Shown: positions 1 to 7,254, numbered from the stretch's first letter. The stretch is 13,420 nt of DNA from Clostridium lundense DSM 17049 (GCF_000619945.1 NZ_KK211044.1:11476-24895), one strand, 5' to 3'. Program-made: numbers and translations. Notes: generated by a model not told the origin, from the sequence alone.

Positions 1-208
1 CTTCAGAAGGAGTTTTTACTCCCACTGAAGCTTTATTAACAGAATTCTTAGAAGTCGTTATCCTTTAGGAGAAATCGTTATCCAGGGACGTAGCCGCTCT
101 TTACTCCAACTTTAAAGAAAAGCAGAGAACCCAAATCTTTGATTTGGTGTGAATCGCTTTCACAGAGTGCGATGGGAGTATTAGAGCGGGTAGTCATCGG
201 ATAAATGG
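1..208. repeat. Hairpin-rich non-coding repeated element, copy 1 (cut by window start)
   Basis: This stretch is about 96% identical to 12780-13002, with roughly eight substitutions and one 16-nt gap. It is visibly richer in G+C than the surrounding DNA. It opens with a strong hairpin at 1-30 (CTTCAG/CTGAAG outer arms, GGAGT/ACTCC inner arms). It also contains a CCAAATC/GATTTGG hairpin and an ATCGC/GCGAT hairpin. The hairpin seen at 12824-12848 in the other copy is missing here, because 16 nt are deleted between short TTAG repeats. The element ends at GGATAAATGG, just before leader 1. No convincing protein is encoded on either strand. It could be a structured RNA gene or a non-autonomous mobile element; the sequence alone does not decide. 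Confidence 0.75.
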
Positions 209-220
209 CAGTATTATTAC

Positions 221-396
221 TTTTCCCAAGTGAATTGTAAAATGAAAGTGGATTAAAGTTAATGATACCAGTGGATTGCATGGTGTTTTTTATGAAAAAT
301 TGTATTTTATAAAATCATCTGGTAAATATTTTGACAAACCTTGAGTTTGCAATGGTTATATGCTATTGTTAGTTTTAAGGAATGCTGATTTTACAG
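221..396 (+). promoter_or_regulatory. CRISPR leader, copy 1
   Basis: This AT-rich, non-coding block starts TTTTCCCAAGTGAATTG and ends TTTTACAG directly against the first repeat of array A. It is clearly homologous to four other blocks (731-908, 1093-1254, 12161-12338, 13015-13192), each of which sits immediately before an array. That position and conservation identify it as the leader, the site of spacer integration and usually of the array promoter. It carries the arms ACCAG (267-271) and CTGGT (319-323). A TTGACA-like hexamer occurs near 330, but I see no well-spaced -10 box, so I do not place a promoter. The final TG found before the repeat in other copies is missing. Confidence 0.8.
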
Positions 397-624
397 GTTG
401 AACATTAACATGAGATGTATTTAAATGGCACAGCAGTATTAAAAGGAATATTGGCGGTAGAGTTGAACATTAACATGAGATGTATTTAAATAAGTTAAAC
501 TTAATTTTTCTTTCAATTATGTTAACTGTTGAACAATAACATGAGATGTATTTAATTAGGATAATGTCCCCTTTCGAAATTTTGCAAATTCCTTGTTTAA
601 CAATAACATAAGATGTATTTGAAT
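397..624 (+). CRISPR. CRISPR array A, 4 repeats and 3 spacers
   Basis: Repeats of 30 nt lie at 397-426, 462-491, 528-557 and 595-624. Spacers are 35, 36 and 37 nt. The first two repeats begin GTTGAACATT and end ATTTAAAT. The third ends TTTAATT. The fourth is more diverged (starts GTTTAACAAT, has ACATAAGATGT, ends TTTGAAT), as expected at the leader-distal end. Leader 1 abuts the array on the left, so transcription is to the right. A possible truncated fifth repeat (ACATGTGTATTTG near 639-651) lies only 14 nt further on, which suggests a deletion at the array end. Confidence 0.95.
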
Positions 625-663
625 AAGTATCTGTCTGTACATGTGTATTTGCTAATGGGAATG

Positions 664-730
664 AAGAGTTGAGAGTGAATAAAAATTTTACTAAGGAGTC
701 TGCTATTTTTTATAAGTAGCAGATTATTAA
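664..730. repeat. Short repeated element with intact hairpin, copy 1
   Basis: The stretch AGAGTTGAGAGTGAATAAAAA followed by TTTTACTAAGGAG recurs at 12717-12750, and its first part recurs near 1031-1052. It is followed by a hairpin at 700-722: arms CTGCTA and TAGCAG, extended by A/T and G-T pairs. In the homologous copy near 12751 the loop of this hairpin is interrupted by about 236 nt of the GC-richer element. This copy therefore looks like the uninterrupted form. Leader 2 starts immediately afterwards. No coding sequence is present. Confidence 0.65.
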
Positions 731-908
731 TTTTTCCAAGTGAATTGCAAAATAAAGGTGGACTAAGGTCAATGATGCCAGTGGTCTGCATAGCATTTTC
801 TATAGAGAATTGTATTTTGCAACATTACCTGGTAAAGTTTTAAACAAACCTTGAGTTTTCAATGGTTTTATGCTATTGTTCACTTTAAGTGATGTTGGTT
901 TTACAGTG
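731..908 (+). promoter_or_regulatory. CRISPR leader, copy 2
   Basis: This is homologous along its whole length to the other leaders. It begins TTTTTCCAAGTGAATTG and ends TTTTACAGTG against the first repeat of array B. The central inverted repeat is shortened to CCAG (left, near 778-782) and CCTGGT (right, 828-833). A minus-strand open frame that crosses this leader resembles one crossing leader 1, but only because the leaders themselves are homologous. Confidence 0.8.
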
Positions 909-1003
909 ATTGAACTTTAACATAGGATGTATTTAAATTTTCTTAATGCATTGACTAAACTTCTAGCACTATTGTTGAACCTTAACATGAGATGTTTTTT
1001 CAA
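909..1003 (+). CRISPR. CRISPR array B, 2 repeats and 1 spacer
   Basis: Repeats lie at 909-938 and 974-1003 around one 35-nt spacer. The first repeat begins ATTGAAC and has the AACATAGGATGT variant in the middle. The second has lost the normal end: instead of ATTTAAAT it reads TTTTTTCAA and runs straight into the short repeated element. The last repeat of array E (12665-12694) makes the same TTTTCAA junction with the same element, so the two array ends share an origin. Confidence 0.9.
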
Positions 1004-1060
1004 AAAATTGAAAGTTGAGAATGGAGAGCTGAGAGTGAATAAAAATTTTAGCTTATTCAT
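1004..1060. repeat. Short repeated element, truncated copy
   Basis: The sequence reads AATTGAAAGTTGAGAATGG, then GAGCTGAGAGTGAATAAAAA, matching 12698-12737 with a few substitutions. Similarity stops after about TTTTAGC, so the CTGCTA hairpin and the GC-richer element are absent here. The following bases up to leader 3 (1061-1092) show no recognisable feature. Confidence 0.55.
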
Positions 1061-1092
1061 AGATTAGGGATTTTACTGTATCAATATTAGTA

Positions 1093-1254
1093 ACTTTCCC
1101 AAGTGAGTTACAAATTGAAAGTACTACAAAATCAATTATATAATTGGCTTACATAGTTTTTTTATAGAAATTTTTATTTTACAAAATCCCCTGGTAAATT
1201 TTCTAACAAATCTTGAGTTTTCAATGGGTTTGTGCTATTGTTGATTTTGCAGTG
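1093..1254 (+). promoter_or_regulatory. CRISPR leader, copy 3 (decayed)
   Basis: This is homologous to the other leaders but the most diverged. The segment carrying the left ACCAG arm is replaced by unrelated AT-rich sequence, while the right arm CCCTGGT (1190-1196) is kept. Near the 3' end it lacks about 16 nt found in copy 4. The loss falls exactly between two TTGATTTT direct repeats, consistent with a slippage or recombination deletion. It abuts the two-repeat array C, so it may no longer acquire spacers. Confidence 0.7.
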
Positions 1255-1349
1255 GTTGAACTTTAACATAGGATATATTTAAGTTAGGTAAATATGTTAG
1301 GTCCATCTTTTAAATGCTTGTTAAGCCTTAACATGAGATGTATTTAAAT
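1255..1349 (+). CRISPR. CRISPR array C, 2 repeats and 1 spacer
   Basis: Repeats lie at 1255-1284 (ATAGGATATATTTAAGT variant) and 1320-1349 (starts GTTAAGCC, ends ATTTAAAT), with a 35-nt spacer between them. It is the smallest type of array in the window and is preceded by the most degraded leader. The terminator at about 1371-1404 follows directly and probably ends its transcript before the cas operon. Confidence 0.9.
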
Positions 1350-1370
1350 AAAAACGAAAAATTATTATAA

Positions 1371-1404
1371 AAACTAAAAGTGATGAATATTTTTAGTTTT
1401 TTTT
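1371..1404 (+). terminator. Rho-independent terminator after array C
   Basis: AAACTAAAA (1371-1379) pairs with TTTTAGTTT (1391-1399) across an 11-nt loop, and the stem runs into an uninterrupted T tract to about 1404. The stem is A/T-rich and therefore weak, but the hairpin plus T tract layout and its place between array C and the cas operon fit a terminator. The sequence is partly symmetric, so it could also work for leftward transcripts. Confidence 0.6.
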
Positions 1405-1461
1405 ATTTCTAAAATTTATAGTCATTAAATATTATGAGTAGAACTTATGAAATTTTTGTTT

Positions 1462-1467
1462 TATAAT
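1462..1467 (+). promoter_or_regulatory. Candidate -10 box of the cas operon
   Basis: A perfect TATAAT lies about 42 bases before the preferred GTG start of cas10, giving a plausible short leader RNA. No good -35 hexamer is present at the usual distance, and such hexamers occur by chance in DNA this AT-rich. If it is real, the upstream ATG at 1447 would not be transcribed, which favours the GTG at 1510. Confidence 0.3.
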
Positions 1468-1494
1468 AATTATATTGGTAATTATGTAGAAAGA

Positions 1495-1509
1495 TGGGTG
1501 AGTGAGGGA
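1495..1509 (+). promoter_or_regulatory. Ribosome binding site deciding the cas10 start
   Basis: GGGTGAGTGAGGGA lies just before GTG at 1510 and offers GGTGA/GAGGG pairing to 16S rRNA. The in-frame ATG at 1447 has no purine-rich site in front of it. The family's conserved N-terminus (hydrophobic strand, then I-D-I-S-S-K-Q-K-Y-I-F) begins right after the GTG, so the 21 extra residues of the longer form are probably not translated. Confidence 0.5.
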
Positions 1510-3255
1510 GTGAAAAAATATTTTTTGATTAAAATAGATATTAGTAGTAAACAAAAATATATTTTTCAAAGTAATGTTTTAAAAGAAATAATAGGAGCGT
1601 CGGAAATTATAAAATTTATTACAGAAGATTTAACAAAGTATATTTTTGATCTTATGAATAAGGATAATAATACCCCAGGAAAACTAAAGGATAAAAATTT
1701 TTATGAAGGTTCTAGTATAGATAATGGAAATAAGCTTATAGAGGCAGGGGGAAATGCCATATATATATTTAATGATATTGATGATGCAAAAAAATTCAAT
1801 GGTCTGTTTAGTAAATTTGTTATGAAATATTTTGATGGATTAGAACTATTGTCTATAATTAAAAAGTTTGATATAGATAATGATCATATAAAGTCAGTAT
1901 TAGATGAAATGGAAAAGGAACTAACATATAAAAAGGGTAAAAGACAGAATGTATTCAAAAGAATTGGATATGGAATAACAGATTTATGTCCAAGAACAAG
2001 AAAGCCAGCAGGATACAAGTCTATTTATGAAAATAAGTATATATCAAAGGAATCTTTTGATAAAGAACTTTTTTATACAGCAATAAATAATAAAAATAAA
2101 TTTCAACAGGTATGTGAGAATACAAAATACTTAAATATAAGTGAAGAATATATAGAAGCAATATCTAAAGTAAGTAGTGATAGTATGTTTGCAGTAAGTA
2201 ATGAATTTAAATTTACAACAGAATTGGACAAGCTTGCTGGAAAAATAAATGAAAAGACTTATATAGGAATAACGTGTATAGATGGCAATGGAATGGGAGA
2301 AAAAATAAATACATTCAATAATACACTTAAAAATAATGGTAAAAGCAGAAGAGAAAGAAATATAAATTGGCTAAAAGAGTATGGAAAACTTACTGAAGAG
2401 ATAAAGAGAAAATATAAAACTGCCTTTTTTGAAATGATAGAAAAACTTATTGAAAATTACGATAGTTATTGTGAAAATATAGGTTTCGACAAATCAGAAA
2501 GAATTATTCCAATAAGGCCAATAATAGCTGCTGGTGATGATATCACTTTTGTAAGTAATGGGAAAGTAGCTATAAAGGCTACAAAAATTTTTATGGATAA
2601 TATAACATCACAAAAGATAAAATTTGGTGAAAAGGATTTTAATCTTACAGTAAGTGGTGGAATAGCTATTGTAAGAAAAAATTATCCATTTTCAAGAGGA
2701 ATAAAAATTGCAAATGAACTTGAGAAAAGCTCTAAAAAGAAACTTAAAGCAATGAGGCAAGCATTTGAAGATAAATTTAAAGATAAGAAAACTGAGAAAT
2801 TAGATGCATCTTTACTTGATTGGTATGTTGATAGAGGCAATATATTAGAAAATTTAAAATGGATAAGAAATGAAGAAAATTTGGAACTTACAGCAAAGCC
2901 GTATTTAATAAAATACAGCGAAGATATGAATAAAAAATATATAACTTCAAATTTAACTGAGTATGTAAAGAAATATTTATGTACAGATTTTAGTATATTT
3001 GAAACTACGTTGAAATCTTTAAAACAATCCAATTCTAATAGCAATTTTAAGAAGTTCTATAGAAGTATGAACTCTAGTGAGGTAGATGCAGAGCTTTTTA
3101 TTTTAAAATATAATGTTAATGACAAAATTGTTTGGGAAGAAGAAAGAGATATAGGAGATTTAAAAAAAGTAATTTATGATGCTATAGATGTTTTAGATTT
3201 ATATGAATATATAGACTTAAAACATAATGAAAAAGGAGAAGAAAAAAATGTATAG
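1510..3255 (+). CDS. cas10: Cas10 large subunit, HD-less, Cmr2-like palm 2 with AGDD motif
   Basis: Large subunit of a type III effector, about 581 aa from the preferred GTG; an in-frame ATG at 1447 would give 602. Residue numbers here count from that ATG. The N-terminus (YFLIKIDISSKQKYIFQSN, then EIIGASEI, 25-54) matches the start of Cas10/Cmr2-type proteins lacking an HD nuclease; no HD motif is present. A first palm strand reads YIGITCIDGNGMGEKI (272-287). The catalytic loop reads IIAAGDDITFVSNGKVAI (359-376): the usual GGDD has become AGDD, but both metal-binding Asp (364, 365) remain, so cyclic oligoadenylate synthesis is plausible. A single Cys in DLCPRTRKPAG (179-189) suggests a degenerate zinc-finger site. 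The gene overlaps the next by 8 bases. The family is certain; retained cyclase activity is inference, supported by the SAVED gene in the same operon. Confidence 0.9.
   Translation: MKKYFLIKIDISSKQKYIFQSNVLKEIIGASEIIKFITEDLTKYIFDLMNKDNNTPGKLKDKNFYEGSSIDNGNKLIEAGGNAIYIFNDIDDAKKFNGLFSKFVMKYFDGLELLSIIKKFDIDNDHIKSVLDEMEKELTYKKGKRQNVFKRIGYGITDLCPRTRKPAGYKSIYENKYISKESFDKELFYTAINNKNKFQQVCENTKYLNISEEYIEAISKVSSDSMFAVSNEFKFTTELDKLAGKINEKTYIGITCIDGNGMGEKINTFNNTLKNNGKSRRERNINWLKEYGKLTEEIKRKYKTAFFEMIEKLIENYDSYCENIGFDKSERIIPIRPIIAAGDDITFVSNGKVAIKATKIFMDNITSQKIKFGEKDFNLTVSGGIAIVRKNYPFSRGIKIANELEKSSKKKLKAMRQAFEDKFKDKKTEKLDASLLDWYVDRGNILENLKWIRNEENLELTAKPYLIKYSEDMNKKYITSNLTEYVKKYLCTDFSIFETTLKSLKQSNSNSNFKKFYRSMNSSEVDAELFILKYNVNDKIVWEEERDIGDLKKVIYDAIDVLDLYEYIDLKHNEKGEEKNV
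3232..3238 (+). promoter_or_regulatory. Ribosome binding site deciding the start of the Cas7-Cas5-Cas11 gene
   Basis: AAAGGAG ends nine bases before ATG 3248. An earlier in-frame ATG at 3227 precedes this site and would add only MKKEKKK, so 3248 is the likely start. The site lies inside the end of cas10, so translation of the two genes is probably coupled. Confidence 0.7.
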
Positions 3256-5479
3256 ATATGTGGTAACTATGCAATTATTATCTGAAACCATTTTTGGAAG
3301 TGGAGAATCTAAAAATGGTGTTGTAAATACAGATATACTAATAGATAAAAATGGATTTCCATACTTTTCAGGAAAGACTTTTAAAGGGGATTTAAAGAAG
3401 GTTTTTAATACTATACTTAAACCATATTATGAAGCTAATACAAAAATAGATTTGCAAGCTAAAATAAGTGATTTTTTTGGATCAATAGCTAAAAAAGAGG
3501 GGAAATTAAAGTTTTCTAATTTTTATTTAAGCAAAGATATTATAAGTGTTTTTTCAAAAGATAAATTAAAAGATTATAATGAAGAAATAAAAAAAGATAT
3601 TATATTAAATACTTTAACAGAAATTAGATTTAATATAAGAATGGATAATGAAAATGGTGTTGCAGAAAATAAATCACTTAGAGCATCGAGAGTATTGAGA
3701 AAGGGATTAAAATTTGAAGGTTATATAGAGAGTGAAAATGAGTTGACAGAGGATGAATACGAAGTACTTCAAAATGGTATAGCAGCATTAAAACATCTAG
3801 GAGTTAATAAAAGTAGGGGGAAAGGTTTAGTTAAAGTAGAAATTAGTAGAATTGAAAATTTAGTTGGGAAATTAGATTGTAAAATAAAAGAAGATTTCGA
3901 GTATATATTTTATGAATTGTATTTAGAAGAGCCTGTAAAAGTTGGAGATAGTAAGTCGAAAGACGATTATGAGGAAAGTAAATTATATCTAACAGGTTCT
4001 GCTATTAGGGGAGCTGTTTTAAATAGATATATAAAAAAACATAGTATTAATTTTAAAGATGTTTTAAAAAATACGTTTTTTTCAGATGCATATCCCATAT
4101 ATGAAGAAGGAGGGGAAAAATATTTTTCTTTTCCTACACCTAATACTTTTATAATAAGTAAAGAAACTGATAAAAAAGAAAGTAAAAAATTTAATAAAAA
4201 TGAATTCTCTAATATTTTAGAACAAGATAATAATGAGGAAAGAAGAGTTCAAAAATTAAAGAAAGGAAACTTTTCTTATTATACAGGGGAAACTTTATTT
4301 CAATTTGACGTAAATAAAGATTTTAGATTTCATCATTCTAATGAAAAGGATGAGAAAAATATCTTTAGATATGAATCAATTTCAAGAGGACAGAAATTTT
4401 ATGGCTTTATTGATGTAAGTAAAATTGAAAAAGAAGAGAAAACTAATTTAGTAAATCTGTTAAAAGAAAAACCTGTTTTGTACTTAGGAGGATCAAGAAC
4501 AGGTGGATATGGAAGAACTAAAATTATATCACTTGATATTATAGAGCATTTCAATAAATTAAAAGAAAGGCTGGGATACTTTAAGATAAGTAATAATAAT
4601 AAATATACAGATATTTATTTTTTATCAGATACTATATTAAGAGATGATAATCACCAGATTAAGTCTATGTTTACTAAAGAGTATATTAAAGAAAAATTAG
4701 ATATAGATATGAATGATAATAATACTATCCAGCAAATAGATTCTACTATAATTACAGGCTTCAATTCTAAGTGGCAGTGTCAAGTCCCTCAAGTATATGG
4801 AATAGAAAAAGGCAGTTGTGTAAGAATAAAAAATATTTCTGATAAAGATATTAATGAATTTATGCAGCAATATCATGGTGATAAAAGGCAAGATGGTTTA
4901 GGAAGGGTTATTATAAATCCAAAGTTTCTTAAAGTTGAGGATATTGAATTGAAAGAGTATTTCTGTGATATTAATTACAATGAAAGAATTGAAGAACATA
5001 ATCAGGAATGTGTTAGATATTTAAGAGAATGTATGGATAAAAATATAATAGACATGTTTATAAAAAAATATATTTATAAAATGATAAATGAATCTAAAAT
5101 AAAATGCATTTTTGATGAAGATACTACATTATCTCAAATAAATAAATTAATAAGTGATATAAATAGATGCTTATCTTCTAAGGAAAATGTCTTAAAGGAA
5201 TTTGAAAAATATATTAAATCTCTCCGATATGTAAGTGTAAATAAAGATAGAAACATGAAGAATATGAAACTACTTGATATTAATATAACTAAAGATATTT
5301 GTTTAAAAGATTTTGCAGATAACTCAGGGAATATAGGTAATAAATTAATAGATGAAGTTTTTGGAAAGAAGAAGAATGAATTAATATATGAAAACAAACC
5401 TAACATAGATGAGTTGATTTTAAACATAGTAAAACAATATCTATACTATCTTGGAAAGGGAAAGAAAGGGTTGGAATAG
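3248..5479 (+). CDS. Cas7-Cas5(Csx10)-Cas11-like fusion subunit of type III-D effector
   Basis: 743 aa, numbered from ATG 3248. Three parts can be seen. (1) A Cas7/RAMP domain, about 1-206: ETIFGSGES, then VNTDILIDKNGFPYFSGKTF, IRMDNENG, and the glycine-rich loop GVNKSRGKG. Asp29 in NTD sits where Csm3-type proteins carry the RNA-cleaving Asp. (2) A Csx10/Cas5-like region, about 219-563: LTGSAIRGAVLNRYI, RYESISRGQKFYGFIDV, LGGSRTGGYGRTKI, then ITGFNSKWQ..VPQ..GIEKGS and DGLGRVI, a recognisable Csx10 C-terminal signature. (3) A mostly helical tail, about 568-743, resembling Cas11 only in size and predicted helicity. In Synechocystis III-Dv complexes one polypeptide likewise combines Cas7, Cas5 and Cas11, holding the crRNA 5' end and one cleavage site. 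The stop codon directly abuts the next ATG. RAMP and Csx10 assignment is firm; the Cas11 part is inference. Confidence 0.85.
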   Translation: MYRYVVTMQLLSETIFGSGESKNGVVNTDILIDKNGFPYFSGKTFKGDLKKVFNTILKPYYEANTKIDLQAKISDFFGSIAKKEGKLKFSNFYLSKDIISVFSKDKLKDYNEEIKKDIILNTLTEIRFNIRMDNENGVAENKSLRASRVLRKGLKFEGYIESENELTEDEYEVLQNGIAALKHLGVNKSRGKGLVKVEISRIENLVGKLDCKIKEDFEYIFYELYLEEPVKVGDSKSKDDYEESKLYLTGSAIRGAVLNRYIKKHSINFKDVLKNTFFSDAYPIYEEGGEKYFSFPTPNTFIISKETDKKESKKFNKNEFSNILEQDNNEERRVQKLKKGNFSYYTGETLFQFDVNKDFRFHHSNEKDEKNIFRYESISRGQKFYGFIDVSKIEKEEKTNLVNLLKEKPVLYLGGSRTGGYGRTKIISLDIIEHFNKLKERLGYFKISNNNKYTDIYFLSDTILRDDNHQIKSMFTKEYIKEKLDIDMNDNNTIQQIDSTIITGFNSKWQCQVPQVYGIEKGSCVRIKNISDKDINEFMQQYHGDKRQDGLGRVIINPKFLKVEDIELKEYFCDINYNERIEEHNQECVRYLRECMDKNIIDMFIKKYIYKMINESKIKCIFDEDTTLSQINKLISDINRCLSSKENVLKEFEKYIKSLRYVSVNKDRNMKNMKLLDINITKDICLKDFADNSGNIGNKLIDEVFGKKKNELIYENKPNIDELILNIVKQYLYYLGKGKKGLE

Positions 5480-6823
5480 ATGAGGAACTCAAATAAAATT
5501 AAACAATATTTGTTAGAAGTGACAACTCGCTCACCTTTGAGAGTTGGAAATGGGAATGAAGAAAGTATAGGAGTATTATTAATAGATAATCATGCATTTA
5601 TAAGCGGTACAAGTATTGCAGGGTTATTTAATAGTTTTTTATTAAAAAAGAAGAAAATGCAAGAAAATCAATTATTGGAAGAAGTATATAAAGAAGTATC
5701 GGGTGAAGACTTAAGGAATAAAAAGAAGGAATCAGCAATTTATTTTTATGACAATTATTCTAAGGAACAAGTTACTGAAAAAGATTTAATTTATAGAGAT
5801 CATTTGAAAATAGATGGAAAATTAGGAAGTAACTCAAGTGGCCAGTTATTTGGAGAATATTATGTATCAAAGGGGAAGAGTTTTGAAATTAGATTTGAAG
5901 TTAGAGGAGAAAATCTAAAGGAAGACTATTACAATGAAATATGCAAATGTTTACAAGAATTTATATATGAATTGGAAGATGGAAGGATAACTATAGGTAG
6001 TAAGGCTACTTTTGGCTTTGGAAAGTTGAAAGTTAAAGGATGTTATTTAAGAGAATTTTGTTTAAAAGATATAGAGGATTTTAAGGACTATATAAATCAA
6101 AAAAATATATGTAGAGACAAGCTAGAAAAGAAAGATATAAAAGAGTTTAAAGGTAAATATTCAGAACAGGAAATAAAAATAATATTTAAGGGATATTGCG
6201 AAGATGGCTTAATTATAAAAGATGGAGTGAAAAAATCAAATGATGAAAAGGGAGATATAATTGTTTCACATAAAGAAAATAATAAATATATAATACCATC
6301 TTCATCCATAAAGGGAGTATTAAGAGCTTATATTTATAAAATATATAGAACTTTATACCCAGAAAATGGTGAAGAAGAATTAATAGAATTTTTTGGATGT
6401 AAGGTAAATGGAAAAGAAGGAAAAAAGGGTAGATTAATATTTGAAGATTGTGAGATAAATATTAAAGAATTACCAATATATAATCGAATAAAAATAGATA
6501 GATTTACAGGTGGAGTTTATAGTGGAAGTCTATTTAGGGAAGAAGTGATTACAGTTGATAAAAATAACCCATTAGAATTTGTGATAAAAGTAATAGAAAA
6601 AAACGAAAAAATTTTAGGGTTAATAATACTAGCACTTAGAGATATGGCATTAGGATATCTTACAATTGGAAGTGGTAATAACGTAGGATATGGAAGAATT
6701 AAAGGTATATCTATAGAAATACAAGGATATACATCTGATAATTTGAAAGTTCAATTTAAAAATAATAAATTAGAAGGAAATGTAGACGAAATTAATAAAA
6801 TTATTAAATCTATTAAAGAGTAG
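5480..6823 (+). CDS. Double Cas7 (Csm3-like RAMP) backbone subunit, Cas7-2x
   Basis: 447 aa with two Csm3-like RAMP domains in tandem. Domain 1 (about 8-190) has RSPLRVGNGNEES, HAFISGTSIAGLF, the thumb-like stretch IDGKLGSNSSGQLFGEYYVS, and the glycine loop IGSKATFGFGKLKV. Domain 2 (about 231-415) has KGDIIVSHKENNKYIIPSSS with SIKGVLRAY, the matching IDRFTGGVYSGSLFREEVI, and the loop IGSGNNVGYGRIKG. Asp259 in domain 2 lies at the expected place of the target-RNA-cleaving Asp. Domain 1 has Gly31-Val-Leu-Leu there and no Asp until 36, so it may be inactive. Two fused Cas7 domains match the Cas7-2x subunit of III-Dv complexes, which extends the crRNA-binding backbone. ATG follows the preceding stop with no gap, implying coupled translation. 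Confidence 0.85.
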   Translation: MRNSNKIKQYLLEVTTRSPLRVGNGNEESIGVLLIDNHAFISGTSIAGLFNSFLLKKKKMQENQLLEEVYKEVSGEDLRNKKKESAIYFYDNYSKEQVTEKDLIYRDHLKIDGKLGSNSSGQLFGEYYVSKGKSFEIRFEVRGENLKEDYYNEICKCLQEFIYELEDGRITIGSKATFGFGKLKVKGCYLREFCLKDIEDFKDYINQKNICRDKLEKKDIKEFKGKYSEQEIKIIFKGYCEDGLIIKDGVKKSNDEKGDIIVSHKENNKYIIPSSSIKGVLRAYIYKIYRTLYPENGEEELIEFFGCKVNGKEGKKGRLIFEDCEINIKELPIYNRIKIDRFTGGVYSGSLFREEVITVDKNNPLEFVIKVIEKNEKILGLIILALRDMALGYLTIGSGNNVGYGRIKGISIEIQGYTSDNLKVQFKNNKLEGNVDEINKIIKSIKE

Positions 6824-6834
6824 AAGGTGATGTT

Positions 6835-7254
6835 TTGCAATATATAAATAAACAAGAAACATTAAATTTAATTTTTCAAAAATATAAGTATTTAAAATAT
6901 GCATGGATTAATACTTTTAGTGATTTATTATTAATAAAATTAGATAAAAACTTTGATATAGAAAATATTTTGGAAAATCTAATAGAGGGAAAATTTTTTA
7001 ATAATGATGAAGAAATCTCCATTATGCAAGTAGAAGATGGTGTATTTTCTATAAGTGTATTTTCTGAAAAAGTAAATGAATATAAGGACATTATAGAAGA
7101 AGAACAATTAATAAGTAAACATAAATTTATTACAAATAATAACAAAAGAATGAAATTAATCATAAAACATTATTTAAAATATGATGATGATGGACAAGCA
7201 TTTGTAGATTATACCAGGCTTTGTGATGTAAAGGAGGAGGAGAATTGTGAATAA
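6835..7254 (+). CDS. Small protein in the Csx19 position, unrecognised by motif
   Basis: 139 aa starting at TTG 6835, behind a good GAAGGTGA site (6823-6830). The ATG at 6830 is out of frame. I do not recognise a family from motifs. The sequence is mixed alpha/beta and acidic, without signal peptide or membrane segment. Two conserved-looking stretches are KYAWINTFSDLLLIKLDK (21-38) and the C-terminal KLIIKHYLKYDDDGQAFVDY followed by TRLCDV. It lies between the double Cas7 gene and the TIGR03986-type gene, and overlaps the latter by 8 bases. Csx19 (TIGR03984) is a small subunit of III-D loci with the same kind of neighbours, so this is the leading guess. A stand-alone Cas11-like small subunit is less likely because the product is not mainly helical and the large fusion already carries a helical tail. 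Confidence 0.5.
   Translation: MQYINKQETLNLIFQKYKYLKYAWINTFSDLLLIKLDKNFDIENILENLIEGKFFNNDEEISIMQVEDGVFSISVFSEKVNEYKDIIEEEQLISKHKFITNNNKRMKLIIKHYLKYDDDGQAFVDYTRLCDVKEEENCE

Noticed and set aside
78..281. Minus-strand open frame of 67 codons across the hairpin-rich element and leader 1, with a similar N-terminus to a frame at 597-791
   Set aside because: The resemblance arises because both cross homologous leaders. The frames diverge outside the leader and run through hairpins and array sequence. Neither has a ribosome site or a familiar domain.
331..365. Sigma-70-like promoter in leader 1 (TTGACA and TATATG)
   Set aside because: The spacing is about 20 bases, and TTGACA is not conserved in the other leaders, so a specific promoter is not called.
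639..651. Fifth repeat of array A (ACATGTGTATTTG)
   Set aside because: Only a short diverged match lies 14 nt after the fourth repeat, too close for a normal spacer. It may be a deletion remnant but was not counted.
1447..1509. N-terminal extension of Cas10 from ATG 1447
   Set aside because: No ribosome site precedes it, a TATAAT lies inside it, and family similarity begins right after GTG 1510. It was kept out of the preferred gene model.
2682..3044. Minus-strand open frame of 120 codons inside cas10
   Set aside because: It is an antisense shadow of a firmly identified gene, rich in Phe/Ser/Leu as expected from the reverse of Lys/Glu-rich AT-rich coding DNA.
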